Assembly: GCA_032716605.1 (NCBI GenBank)
Contig: CM064552.1
Span: forward strand, 16,032,502-16,096,501
Reading direction: 5' to 3'
Source: Paralithodes platypus
Lineage: Eukaryota; Arthropoda; Malacostraca; Decapoda; Lithodidae
DNA: 64,000 nt
The notes under the pieces were generated by a model. It ran no database searches, was not told the origin of the DNA, and saw only the letters and a program-made list of their open reading frames with translations. Shown here in pieces: positions 53,444-63,586 of this stretch (the first letter of the stretch is position 1; the number at the start of each line of letters is the position of its first letter). Both the position numbers and the translations under genes were made by a program.

Positions 53444-53536
53444 CTGTCTTATGAAGCTGGTGGTGGTGGAGGAATCAGAGAAGCTGCCATCGGAAGCCTT
53501 GTGCTTCTTCTTGCCTCGCACCCGACCCCCAGCAAC
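53444..53536 (-). CDS. Possible internal exon of a host gene (31 codons)
   Basis: On the minus strand, an acceptor-like CTCTCGCCCGCTACAG precedes 93 nt that read, in phase 0, VAGGRVRGKKKHKASDG and then SFSDSSTTTSFIRQ, followed by a donor CAG/GTAAATC. Length divisible by three, a clean open frame, basic then Ser/Thr-rich composition and local GC richness in an AT-rich setting support an exon. No domain is recognisable; the sequence looks like a low-complexity cytoplasmic or linker segment. The longer minus-strand frame at 53,449-53,649 reads a different phase and is probably its shadow. I cannot name the gene, and no neighbouring exon was found. Confidence 0.45.
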
Positions 53537-53599
53537 CTGTAGCGGGCGAGAGTCACACGGTTATACCAGCAGGCCATCGCGTCGCCGCTACCAAACACA

Positions 53600-53830
53600 A
53601 TAGTTTTTTCCGTTAACCTAGTTTTGATAGGCAACTTTTTGATCGGCAACGCTTAAAACAGATGCTATATTCTAGCAACAATTGGGGACTATTTTCTCAA
53701 TAATACTATTAATCAGCAATTATTATAGCAACTTTTTATCGGTAATTCTATTATGACAAAATTTAGAATATTACATAGCACTAGATGGTATTTTTGATCG
53801 GCAATTCTACTCTGGGAACATTAATAGAAC
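53600..53830. repeat. Degenerate GATCGGCAA repeat
   Basis: Diverged units with TTTGATCGGCAATTCTA, TTCTAGCAACAATTGGGGAC and TTTTTATCGGTAATTCT. A related stretch (TTCTGGCAACATTTGGAGAC, TGTATCGGCAACTAGG) lies at 60,955-61,030. Confidence 0.5.
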
Positions 53831-54586
53831 GCTTTGCGTCAGTATGTGTGCCAGACACACTTGTAGTGCTACAGCTCAATACTTGAAATAATACTTATAC
53901 AGCAATGGAAATTTAGTTGCATTCACATATGGATAACAGTAAAATGCAAAAGTTGCCAGATCACAACTGCCTAAAAAAAGGTGCTGGAAAAACCGTTTGT
54001 GTGAATCCGCCTCCAGACACCCTTCTCTACTCTCCGAGGAGGCCAAAGTTCATGAGAGCACTTCGGGATTTAGGAACAAGCAAATCTAGTAAGCACTAAT
54101 AATTTTGCAGCATTCTTCTTCTAATTTCCATCCTTTTCCTTTAAAATATACATACGTCTATATTATTAAGACACATGCAATTGGGAAACTTCTTTCCTCG
54201 TGTTAATTTTTGCATTATATGAATTCAGAAACCTAGCCTTTCCTACGTGTGCTGAAAGATAAGAAGCATCTTTGGGAAAGATTAGGCTATATTTAGTTTA
54301 GCTTAAAAGCTTTAAAAACACATATTAAATGTGTTATCAATAAATAAATGTAACCTGAAATTTTATCCAGAAAATTATGAGTAATACCGACAAGAAAGAC
54401 TAATCGCTCATTACCGATGTCTTCTAAAAGTCTCATGGGGGGTTCACTAAAGCTTCGAAACGCTGCTCATGAACTAGGGTCCACGGGTGTACACAACAGA
54501 GACGGGACAACAACACATTGAGTCGTGAAGAGAATACAGCCCTACACATCCCGACGTAGAGGAGGGACTGGGTCGTTTAAAGTTAG
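53831..54586. other. No gene seen
   Basis: Ordinary sequence. The 60-residue plus-strand frame at 53,917-54,099 has no recognisable domain or splice context. Confidence 0.4.
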
Positions 54587-54955
54587 TTAAGGGGGATGTA
54601 GTTGTTTATTCTGCACTCCATTTTCTCTCATTTTATAGCCCCATTAGTTTTGAAGTTTTAGGACGTTAAGCCCATTAGTTTGGCGATTTTATGACCTTTC
54701 ACCCCATTTCTTTATCAATATTAGGATCTTTCGTGCCATTTAGGTGTCGATTTTTTCCTGGCGAGCGAAAGCGAGCCTGTAATTTTAGAAGGAATCAGCC
54801 TTCGGTATTGACATTTTTCTACCAAAAAATTTACAAATTTATCTATAAGGGGGATCTTGGGGATGTTTTTAAAGCTTGATGGAGGTCTAGGGAGGAAACT
54901 AACAAAATAATAATTAATAAATAAACCGACAATAAATAAACCACACCTCCTCTAA
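54587..54955 (+). mobile_element. Family B TTAA element
   Basis: TTAAGGGGGATGTAG at the left, TTTCTCTCATTTTATAGCCC, the AAGACC/GGACGTTAAGCCC sub-repeats, CCTGGCGAGCGAAAGCGAGCC, TTTATCTATAAGGGGGATCT, AAGCTTGATGGAGGTCTAG, and the right end CACCTCCTCTAA (degraded). Confidence 0.85.
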
Positions 54956-55134
54956 ATTAGTTAACTATTCACATTGAAGAGCTCAAGTTAGTCACAACCT
55001 ATAGCGGAATTAGGATGAACTTTTGAGGTGAATTCTGATGGTGATGTATGCCAAATATATGTTCAATTATATAGTTTTATACTTAATATAATTATAAACA
55101 ATGCAAGTAATTTTCAGGTTAATTAACATATTTT

Positions 55135-55135
55135 A

Positions 55136-55169
<34 letters not shown>

Positions 55170-55190
55170 TTTTTTTGGGGGGGGGGGGGA
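55135..55190. repeat. (TA)n, poly-T and poly-G run
   Basis: TA units, then about 24 T, then about 13 G. Confidence 0.9.
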
Positions 55191-55249
55191 GTAATTTTTA
55201 TGGGGTAGAGGCGGGAGGTTACATTTCAGTCCCAAGTCAAATCGTCTTA

Positions 55250-55410
55250 GTTTATGCTAAGTTAAACTTAGTTTACAGTAAATTAGATTAGACTTTGAAG
55301 CTTAGGTTATATTTAATTAGGATTGGAAAGATTAGAATAGTTTAGGTTAGGCTAGATGAGAATAAGTTAAGTCGAGAGTTCAGTCAGGTTGAGGCTAGAC
55401 TGAATTAGAC
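55250..55410. repeat. Degenerate TTAGGTTAG-like stretch
   Basis: Loose repeats such as TTTAGGTTAGGCTAGA and CAGTCAGGTTGAGGCTAGAC. Possibly decayed telomere-like or simple repeat sequence. Confidence 0.35.
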
Positions 55411-55414
55411 ATGG

Positions 55415-55622
55415 TTAACCCTTTCTGTACTGGCAAAGTCTTTTTAACTTTATTCTGGCTACTATTTTATTCCAGTTTCAAAAGGGCCGCTAGCAATTAA
55501 CAGGCTTCGAACTATCTTACTTTACCCTTTCTACTACCACAGATCCTTCTTAAACTGCGCAAAATCTTCTGAATATAGTTAACATAAAATGAAAAAGACG
55601 TCGCCGGTACAGAAGGGGTTAA
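55415..55622 (+). mobile_element. Family C MITE, well preserved
   Basis: 208 bp, TTAACCCTTTCTGTACTGG to CCGGTACAGAAGGGGTTAA, with CAAAGTCTTTTT mirrored by AAAAAGACGTCG and inner arms around TTCCAGTTTCAAAAGGGC and CCTTCTTAAACTGCGC. Confidence 0.85.
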
Positions 55623-55704
55623 TTGCCCGAAGATTAGGGATAGGCTAGGTTAGAACAGCTGATATAATTGACCTGGCGTTAGGATACAAAGGACCATCAG
55701 TGGT

Positions 55705-55914
55705 TATAGTCTATTCGCTGTAAGTAGGCGATAAATCATGACCTCTAACCTCTGTAACTCAAAAACGACTAGAGTATTCGAGCTAATATATCTACCATTT
55801 GGGAGTCAGTCAAGGAATAGATGTGGAAATTTACAGTCAATTTGCTCTAACCCTTTTTGAGTTACAGAGGATAGAGGTCATGATTTATCGCCTACATATA
55901 GCGAATAGACTATA
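55705..55914 (+). mobile_element. MITE with TATAGTCTATTCGCT ends
   Basis: 210 bp. The left arm TATAGTCTATTCGCTGTAAG, GGCGATAAATCATGACCTCT and CTCTGTAACTCAAAAA pairs with the right arm ending TTTTTGAGTTACAGAGG, AGAGGTCATGATTTATCGCC, AGCGAATAGACTATA. Arms ~65-70 bp, loop ~75 bp. A diverged relative lies at 22,965. Confidence 0.85.
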
Positions 55915-56259
55915 GTATGTAGGATAGTACATTGGACAATCTGGCAACACTGAATGATCTGTATGTTATTATTATCATCATTACAAAGAAGTGAAAGTCA
56001 TTACTGAAATGTCTGCATGAAAATATAATTGCATAATAGACCAATTTGGTGGTAATATTCAACAAATTATTCGTCAATAACGAAATATTTATCTGTGAAC
56101 ATAAGTAGACTAATTTAGATATCTATACCAAATTATTTATAAAATATGTAAATTGAACTAGAAAAGGGTAAATGTACCGCTACTATAAGATGTAACGTAA
56201 ATTTAACGTTATCAAGATCGCCATATTATTATTCATATTATTATTATTATTATTATTAT

Positions 56260-56305
<46 letters not shown>

Positions 56306-56690
56306 GTGACCAAATCCTTGAAGACATAGTATTTGAGTGCCAAAAAATGGCTAAGGGCGCAATCTAAAAACGTCAAAAATAAAATAGCTGTCATCTGATA
56401 TCAATAATGAATGCAGAGTTGTCCAATCTCTGTGTCCTCGGGCATCTCTATAACAGCAGCACGGCCGCCAATCATGCACGGCAGGTACGGACTGGCTCTA
56501 CACGTACAGTACAAGCACGGACAACAGTATACTATGGCGTTCTGTCCTTGGTTCCATACTAGCACTGTTAAGCCTCTCAATCGCATTACAAGATCCTAAA
56601 AACTTTAATTTTGGCTTTTATGTTTAGCTTCCTCCAAATAATTTCGCTGATATGGATCAAATGGTTAATATATAAATGTACTTTTCCGAT
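55915..56690. other. No gene seen; (ATT)n and poly-T
   Basis: An ATT run then about 37 T at 56,240-56,300. A slightly GC-richer patch at 56,410-56,580 has open frames on both strands, but neither resembles a known protein. Confidence 0.45.
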
Positions 56691-56870
56691 TTAACAAATA
56701 TATATATTATATTATTGATAAATCCAGATGATTGTAGTCAGATTAAGAAGGAGGTGTAAAAGGTTATCAAACTGTCTTGTAAGCAATAAATTACAGTATA
56801 TCAATTACATCATCAGGAATCATAATGTTGAGGCAGATAGAATTAAATACAAATAAAGTGAAAGGGTTAA
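56691..56870 (+). mobile_element. Family C MITE, diverged
   Basis: TTAACAAATATATA at the left (weak), AGATGATTGTAGTCAGATTA, and the right end AAAGTGAAAGGGTTAA. Confidence 0.45.
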
Positions 56871-57542
56871 CTCTAAGCTCTACATAGAACGCTATTACTG
56901 CCAGTGCCTGTACAGTCACGAACAGTAACTGAACTATATCCTCTCTGTCTAAGCCATTTCAATATCTTATTATAATTAGCAACTACGTCAGGCAATGTGC
57001 TTTCTCTAAAAAAATGATTAATAATTTGTCCTAATGTTCACTATTGACATTTCTATTTGTTTACTTCAGAAGCGTCTTTTGTGCTTTGGCCATATCAGGA
57101 GTTGGTGTGATATCTAACATGCCTTAAGAATGTGGCATGGATTATTGTTTAGTCACACATTTTGCAACAGAAGAAGCCGTTACTTCTTTAAATCAGTCCA
57201 GCATCATGTCTATTTGGAATAGTCTTGCATGTCCAAATGTAATAAAAAAAAAAAAATCTGATACTATACAATTTGACTAAGTACAGACCAGTTCAATTAA
57301 ACAAATTTTGAAGAATGTTAATGGTGGGAATAGCTAAATGTAATTCCAGCTAAATAAAATAAAATTAAAAAATTGTGTGAAACGCGTGACATACCAGTAT
57401 TAGTTGACTGGGCGACATATTAACATTATTTGATTAATTAATGTTGCCTGTGTATGAAAACTTCTGATTAGATTATATCCACACCAGCCTTGTGTTTTAC
57501 TATTCAAAGAAACTTCACACAATTCCGCATTGAAAGTATAGT
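56871..57542. other. No feature recognised
   Basis: AT-rich; nothing identified. Confidence 0.4.
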
Positions 57543-57749
57543 TCAACTCATTCAGTACCGGCGACGTCCTTTTCATTATAATCTGCCAACTATTAAACGA
57601 TTTAATTCAGCTTAAGAAAGACGTCTACAATGAAAAGGCTACAGACAATCTCAATTAAACCTTTCAGCTACTATATATCCTTCCTAAGCTTCATAAAATC
57701 GTCTAAATACAGCTGAAATAAACACGGAAATACGTCACCGGTCCAGAAG
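57543..57749 (+). mobile_element. Family C MITE, well preserved
   Basis: 207 bp, TCAACTCATTCAGTACCGG (left TTAA mutated) to CCGGTCCAGAAGGGGTTAA. CGACGTCCTTTTCATTATAA is mirrored on the right. Inner arms CTATTAAACGATTTAATTCA and CTTCATAAAATCGTCTAAAT. Confidence 0.82.
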
Positions 57750-57992
57750 GGGTTAAATGTCTAAGAATACGATTACTGTTCATATTACACTCGTACCTTA
57801 AACACTCTCAACTTTCATGCCACTTTTTGGATCGATTGGAATTGAGTAGTAATTAAAGGCATAGTTAATTAAGAAGGTGTGCATTACTGTGATTCAAGTT
57901 GCAGTTGGATTGCCTATTTGTCCAATCTCGTCTGTGAATCAATCAAATATAATCATTGCAAAGTTATTTGGTACTGCTGTATCCGTTTATAT

Positions 57993-58207
57993 CGCAACCC
58001 CTTCACCACCATTAGGTCATTTTCATTAGTATCTGGTTAACATTAGACGATTTTCTTTAGGTTGTAAACTACCCATACGAGTCAAACGACCAACAAAGAT
58101 ATCTCAATAAAGCCTCTGAGTAATATAGATCCTTCTTAAACTGCATACAATCATCTAAATTAGCCAGATCCAAAAGTAAAAAAGCGTCATGGTTCAGAAG
58201 GGGTTAA
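57993..58207 (+). mobile_element. Family C MITE
   Basis: The left end is GCAACCCCTTCACCACC (TTAA mutated) and the right end is GGTTCAGAAGGGGTTAA. Contains CTGGTTAACATTAGACGATT and CCTTCTTAAACTGCATACAA. Confidence 0.75.
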
Positions 58208-58816
58208 CCAATTGAGCAACTCCGTATTCTCTACGACTTAAATTACTTAATGAACATAAAAATAATTAACCTTATCTTGATAGTGACATAATTATTATAC
58301 TAACTTTTACTCATTAAAAGTTTTAGAGGGTAATCGGCTTTGTTTAAGATGAAGGAATTTGAATGGTGCACAATTTTATCCATATTTCAATCTTAATATT
58401 ATTATTATTATTATTATCATTATTATTATCATATTATAATAAACTTATAATTATTAGAAGGCTATAATTATTTAGTCAGATCGGATGTTGTAGAGCCTAG
58501 CATTCAAATGGAAAATGTATGCAGTAAACTTTCCTAATACATTGTGTAATATACTGTATATGTGTTTATATATTGCAAAATAATGATATTGATTTATTGA
58601 ATTGAAAGTGTTGTAATGTAAAGTCTAGCTCTAAAGTCTTGTCCTACCTCCATTATTTCAACTTCATTCTCCTCTATTGGTATAATATAAAACGACTCGA
58701 TAAAACTGAACACAGGTTAGACATAAAGGCTTTTGCATTGGTACATTGTTTGTATTTAGTTGAGAGATGACCTATGTTGAAGTAATGTAGGCAAGCCAAT
58801 ACTATTAACCATGATA
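58208..58816. other. No gene seen; (ATT)n
   Basis: An ATT-rich tract at 58,393-58,440. A TIR-like AGTCTAGCTCTAAAGTCTTG at 58,623 is followed by TCCTACCTCCATTATTTCAA, related to 60,509-60,550. Confidence 0.45.
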
Positions 58817-59033
58817 GTACGGTCGCGCTAATAAGTCATGTCCCACCTGTTATTACGTTTGGCTTGCTCTGTGCTGTATTAATGTCTGTCAGATGTTGAA
58901 TAGGGTGGGTAAGTGTAGGAACATGTTTGTATAGTTCACTTGATATGAAGAAATGAAGCTTAGATATTGCTGATACCAATTATTGATCAACTCATACTTG
59001 GTGCCGAAATATCACTTATTAGCGCGACTGTAC
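58817..59033 (+). mobile_element. MITE with GTACGGTCGCGCTAATAAGT ends, copy 2
   Basis: 217 bp. The left end GTACGGTCGCGCTAATAAGT pairs with the right end ACTTATTAGCGCGACTGTAC at 19 of 20 positions. The interior matches 48,563-48,778 at most positions. Confidence 0.85.
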
Positions 59034-59153
59034 ACATCATATGATACGGTACAGTCGGGCTCAAAGGTCGTGTAATATCTTCACTAACATGACTTAATGC
59101 CCCCCCCCCCCCATGTTTAGGGATATGTTTGGATTTAGTACATCCGAGTAAAT

Positions 59154-59509
59154 CTAAAGGGGGGTAACTTGCTTTTTTTGTATCTCCATTTCTCTCTTTC
59201 TCTGGCTTGTATCCATTCGGCCCCATTCAGCCTCCTGTTTTAAGACGTTTATCCCTATCCAGGTGTCAATTTCTTCCTGGCGAGCTATAGCGAGCCAACA
59301 TTGTATGAAGAAATCCGGCTGCGCCGGAGAAATGTTTCTATCGAATAATGTACAAATTTAGCTTGCTGTCGAAAAACGTTTTAAAAATATGCTGGAGAGA
59401 GGAAACAATCGACACCTAGATGGGGATAAACGTCTTAAAACAGTAGGCTGTATGGGGCCGAATGGATACAACCCAGAGAAAGAGGAAAACACGAGGTGGG
59501 CCCCCTTAA
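59154..59509 (+). mobile_element. Family A foldback element
   Basis: About 356 bp. The left end is degraded (CTAAAGGGGGGTAAC) and the right end is GGTGGGCCCCCTTAA. Arms with CTTGTATCCATTCGGCCCC and TTTTAAGACGTTTATCCC; loop with TCCGGCTGCGCCGGAGAA. The right-hand core is deleted (CTGGAGAGAGGAAACAATCG). Confidence 0.88.
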
Positions 59510-60081
59510 GCAAGGTGACTTTTGGAGTTATGTCCTGCTAGAACTAGAGAGAACACACAAGTGGAACTAGTGAATGTTACCGTATTACACTATTTTGATC
59601 GTGATTGAAAAGAGACTATAGCGCCTTGTGTGTATAAATGGGTATGCATGTTCAACATTCAAAATAAATATATATAAATGTAACATTAACAAATACATAT
59701 TTATTAATATACTTAAACTTATATGTTATTGTATAATAGGAAGGACGGGAGAAATTATGAAAGAAGTAGAAATAATTAATGAAAAGGAGGGTAATTTGTA
59801 ATATATATTTTTCCGTAAAACACATTTATGATTAATCAATGACTTACCCTAAAGGACAATTTTGGATTAATAAATGATCAATTAGGGGGACAGTAAAATA
59901 TTATATAATTAAACTTAAATTTAGCATAAGTCAAATTGCGTATTGGTTAGTGTCAACCTGAATGTTCATAAACAAGATTGTCATAGTCTTGAAATCGAAC
60001 AGTGGATAACCTGTATTTATAATGTTTGTGGTGGGTAGTATATTGTTGTTAGTTTCAAGTTGCACAGATCAATTATAAGAG
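59510..60081. other. No feature recognised
   Basis: AT-rich; nothing identified. Confidence 0.4.
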
Positions 60082-60340
60082 GTACACTCGGATACCATAG
60101 TCTCTAGTCCACTCATATATATTCGTGGACTTCACCTATGGCTAATTATGGAAGTATATCTCTGGACCCAAATAATGAATATAATTTTCTATAGATCAAC
60201 TATAAAACTATTATATGCTATTTATTGAAAAGCAAGTTCTATCCAAAAATCAATCCATATAGTTATAATTGCATAAAGAAAAATATAGAGGGTCCTCGAA
60301 TTCCTATGAGTGAGCTAGAGACTATGGCATCCGAGTGTAC
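60082..60340. mobile_element. MITE with GTACACTCGGATACCATAG ends
   Basis: 259 bp. The left end GTACACTCGGATACCATAGT, CTCTAGTCCACTCAT pairs with the right end ATGAGTGAGCTAGAG, ACTATGGCATCCGAGTGTAC. Arms ~45-50 bp. No other copy in the window and no clear target duplication. The short frame at 60,225-60,455 overlaps its right arm and is not accepted. Confidence 0.8.
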
Positions 60341-62284
60341 TTCAACTAATCACAATCGACTGTCAGTCAGTATAAGTTGGAGAGTTTCAACCCAACCATA
60401 TACACCAGCATATCGTGTTCATATTAAGAACAGCTTATTCATATTTTGTACATAATTTGATCAATTAAAAACAAAATATGGCCTCCAATGTTTGTAAGTA
60501 GCTGCACAGTCACGCTCAAAAGTCGTGTCCTACCTCCACAATTTCAACGTTAGCCATCACTCTAGTAAAAATAAGAAACACATTCCATAAACACACACAT
60601 GAACAGAGCATATACTATACTGTATATTGAAGATTTGTACTGTGTTTAGAGAAGCACCTTTCTCTTACAATAATAGAGGCAAATATTTCACTCTTTGTTT
60701 ACTGTTTAGAAGAGCATATTTATCTTACAATAAAAGAGGCAAATAATTCAATCCGTCTTAAGTGCTTAGGCGAGTATATTTTTCTTCCATGAACCAGAGT
60801 CCCATACAAGTGAAGTAGTGAAGGTAGGATCGGAACTGTTATGGGTGACTGTACCATACGTGTGGTGGTGGTGGTAAAGCGAACATGCACAATCAATAGG
60901 GAGGGTCCGGTACACGCGGGCATCGGGAGTTAAGGACAATTTACACCAAGGAGTTTTCCGGCAACTTGTAATGCGCAACTTTGTTCTGGCAACATTTGGA
61001 GACTATTTAGCACTGTATCGGCAACTAGGCTGAAGGTATATACGATATGTTTTTCCTATCTGACGCTAAATTGCCATTTCACATTAAGTATCAAACAATT
61101 AATTGCTATAGGGTTGAATTTAAGGTTAGCTGAAATATAACCAACTATAGATTATCAAAGGTGACACAATACATATAATTATTTTTTATTTCATCAGCTG
61201 CCAGAACAGCTGCCAGGCCAGAAACAAAAAGTTTTTGTAAAAAGCGTTGGTGTAAATTGGTCTAACACAGTCATTACAGCGTCATGCACTGGCTATACAC
61301 CCTGCTATCTCCCAACTTAACATTCATATAATATTGAGCTTATATACCACATGCCAGCCACCGCGCTAGAACACTGTACCTAACCTGAACAGTACTGGAT
61401 ACAACACCATTTGAGGAGGAGCGCTTTATTGCCAACGTTTTGCTTATAGCTTCATCTTCAGGTTACTTACGTGAAAAAAACTAAAGTATTAGCGAGACGT
61501 CAAAAAAGAACTCCTCCTTCATTGGTGTTTTATCAATCGTGTCCACTGTTCATAGTATTTAATAGCATACAATACTAACTATAAGTATGGTATTATTCTA
61601 TAACAGTTGCACAGTAAATCTTGACTATTAACAGTAAATACTAAATTAGCCACTGCATTGCCATTTGTCCCAATATGAATGACCAATACAGACTTATCAT
61701 TGCCGTGTAACAAGTCATGGTTGCAGTGTTGCATGCTAGCATCATCAAAATAAAGACATAATCCAGGCTCTGCTTCCGACAACCATACCAGCAAACCTTC
61801 AAACCTCCTTGTCTTACTGTTAAACCCGGTAGCTTCCAAATGTCTTGAGCACAAAATATCTTGGATCAAAAGTGTATTTATTTATTGTACCTTAGATGAT
61901 CAGTGAGTGCAGTGACCATATTTAGTGATATTATGTGCATTACTTTGAAAATACTGTCAACTCCATTTCCCACCCAAAAAACATCATAGGAACGAAACAT
62001 CTTGAACAGAAGGTTATCAACTACCGGTACTGTATATATGATTATGCAAAGACAAAATCAATCATTTTTTGGCTGTACCTCGCAAACTTGTTTGAGATAA
62101 TTTCTTGTAAAGAATGCTGTTTAAAATATTATTGAATAAAGGTCTAGTCCCCACTAGGCTCATACAATTATCACCTCATTGTTATGTATTGTTTTTAGTA
62201 AACAAAGTAACACCGGAAATCTCATGACAAAAAATAAAAATAAAACAACTTCTCGAGGGCATTTCTCGGGAATCGTCACGAGTT
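60341..62284. other. No accepted gene
   Basis: Mostly AT-rich. A TIR-like CAGTCACGCTCAAAAGTCGT lies at 60,513. The minus-strand frame at 61,579-61,869 (96 residues, containing DKSVLVIHIGTN) is the only one with a faint protein-like pattern, and I treat it as uncertain. Confidence 0.4.
61579..61869 (-). CDS. Uncharacterised 96-residue ORF, doubtful
   Basis: Open from Met to stop, with a mixed, non-repetitive composition unlike most frames here. The stretch KSVLVIHIGTNGN faintly recalls the strand and loop VxxHxGTND of SGNH-type esterases such as those in LINE ORF1 proteins, but the expected Asp after GTN is Gly and no other block is present. It could be a decayed LINE ORF1 fragment or chance. 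No splice or promoter context. Confidence 0.15.
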   Translation of the reverse strand: MIQDILCSRHLEATGFNSKTRRFEGLLVWLSEAEPGLCLYFDDASMQHCNHDLLHGNDKSVLVIHIGTNGNAVANLVFTVNSQDLLCNCYRIIPYL

Positions 62285-62345
62285 AACCTACCTACCTAAG
62301 GTTACCTAAGGTTGTGTTCGCCACTCTCCTAGCAGCACCGAGGAG
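62285..62345 (+). repeat. Short repeat shared with 33,991-34,050
   Basis: ACCTACCTAAGGTTACCTAA, GGTTGTGTTCGCCACTCT and CCTAGCAGCACC. Like the other copy it starts with a short tandem (ACCTAAGGTT here, ACCTTTGGAT there). Confidence 0.5.
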
Positions 62346-62379
62346 CGCGTCGCCCCTTTCAAGATCCGATACACATTTA

Positions 62380-62536
62380 TTTTCTGTTTTCTGGCTATTA
62401 GACGATTGTATTCAGATTAGAAAGGGTATATGGAAGTCAGAGGGTGAAATGAGATAGTCTTTACCCCTATAATTCGCACTGATCCTTCTTAAACTTTCTA
62501 AAATAGTCTAATATCGTCATAATCTTCAAAGGGTTA
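62380..62536 (+). mobile_element. Family C MITE, left end lost
   Basis: CTGGCTATTAGACGATTGTA, TTCAGATTAGAAAGGG, CCTTCTTAAACTTTCTAAAA and the right end TTCAAAGGGTTAA. Confidence 0.65.
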
Positions 62537-62595
62537 AACATTTGTATATGCATCCCAATAACTATACCGGTTCTGATCAGATGTCTTCAAAATCA

Positions 62596-62824
62596 TTAAC
62601 CCTTGCCAGATAAGAGGACAGGTTTCTTCCTTTTAGTCTGGATATTAGTAGATATTATATTCAGCTTAGGAAGGAATGGTGGGTGTCAGAGGGTAATTTC
62701 AGATAGTTGTTGTGTTCTTTTCTTTTTCCACTGATTCCTAGAAGGCTTTCCAAACCCGCGTAAAATAATCTAATGCTCTTGAACATAGTGAAAAAATAAT
62801 GTCCTCGAATACTGAAAGGGTTAA
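62596..62824 (+). mobile_element. Family C MITE, diverged
   Basis: 229 bp, TTAACCCTTGCCAGATAAG to ATACTGAAAGGGTTAA. Inner motifs AGTAGATATTATATTCAGCT and CGTAAAATAATCTAATGC. Confidence 0.65.
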
Positions 62825-63286
62825 TAAGTTAATAAGACATCCTGCTGACAAACTTATGATTCCAACTGTACATTCTTTCATCAGCAGGTTTCAAGTCGGT
62901 CAGCATTATATCTATCCTATGTATATTTTAATAATTACAACAGACGAATTTCAAAACCAGCTATTTTCATTATATTATATAGTTTTTGTTTGTTGGTTAC
63001 TGGACACTCAAAATTAATTATGCAATTAATGTTGACATATTTACTACTCAATATCTAGTCAATATCTACTACTCAATATCTACTACACAAGCCAAAAATC
63101 CAACAAAGGTAACTATATAGTAACTGTATACTCAATCAAAAGTAACTATATCTTTAACAAGTAAAACACAGGTAGTCTACAAGTGATACCAGGATTTGTG
63201 TCTTAGGCCTAACCCGTAAGTAACTGACAGCAAAAAATGGCCCAGTATCTTGCACTTTCTCCAGCATTTCAACTTTCTCAAATTAA
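62825..63286. other. No feature recognised
   Basis: AT-rich, with a threefold CTACTCAATATCTA motif near 63,043-63,090. Confidence 0.4.
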
Positions 63287-63520
63287 TTAAGGGGAGATTA
63301 TCGTTTAAGGGTTCTTTTTTTCTGGACCTCCTTCTCTTTCATGTTTAGCCCCATTAGTTTGGCGCTTTAAGGACCTTTCACCTCAGTTCTATCAATTCTA
63401 AGACCTTTCGTGTCATTTAGGTGTTGATTTGTTTTCTTTGCGAGCAATAGCGAGCCTGTAATTTAGGAGGAATCGACCTAGGGCCAGGACATTCCTCAAC
63501 CGAAAAATGTACCCATTTAT

Positions 63521-63560
<40 letters not shown>

Positions 63561-63586
63561 GGAGGAATCTAAAAACCTCCCCTTAA
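63287..63586 (+). mobile_element. Family B TTAA element interrupted by poly-T
   Basis: TTAAGGGGAGATTATCG to ACCTCCCCTTAA, 300 bp. CTGGACCTCCTTCTCTTTCA, the AAGGACCTTTCACCTCAG and AAGACCTTTCGTGTCATTTA sub-repeats and TTTGCGAGCAATAGCGAGCC are present. The segment before TAGGGAGGAATCT is replaced by about 38 T. The final TTAA is shared with the next family B element. Confidence 0.82.

Noticed and set aside
56401..56599. Possible exon with open frames on both strands
   Set aside because: No convincing acceptor/donor pair and no recognisable protein pattern; slight GC enrichment alone is not enough.
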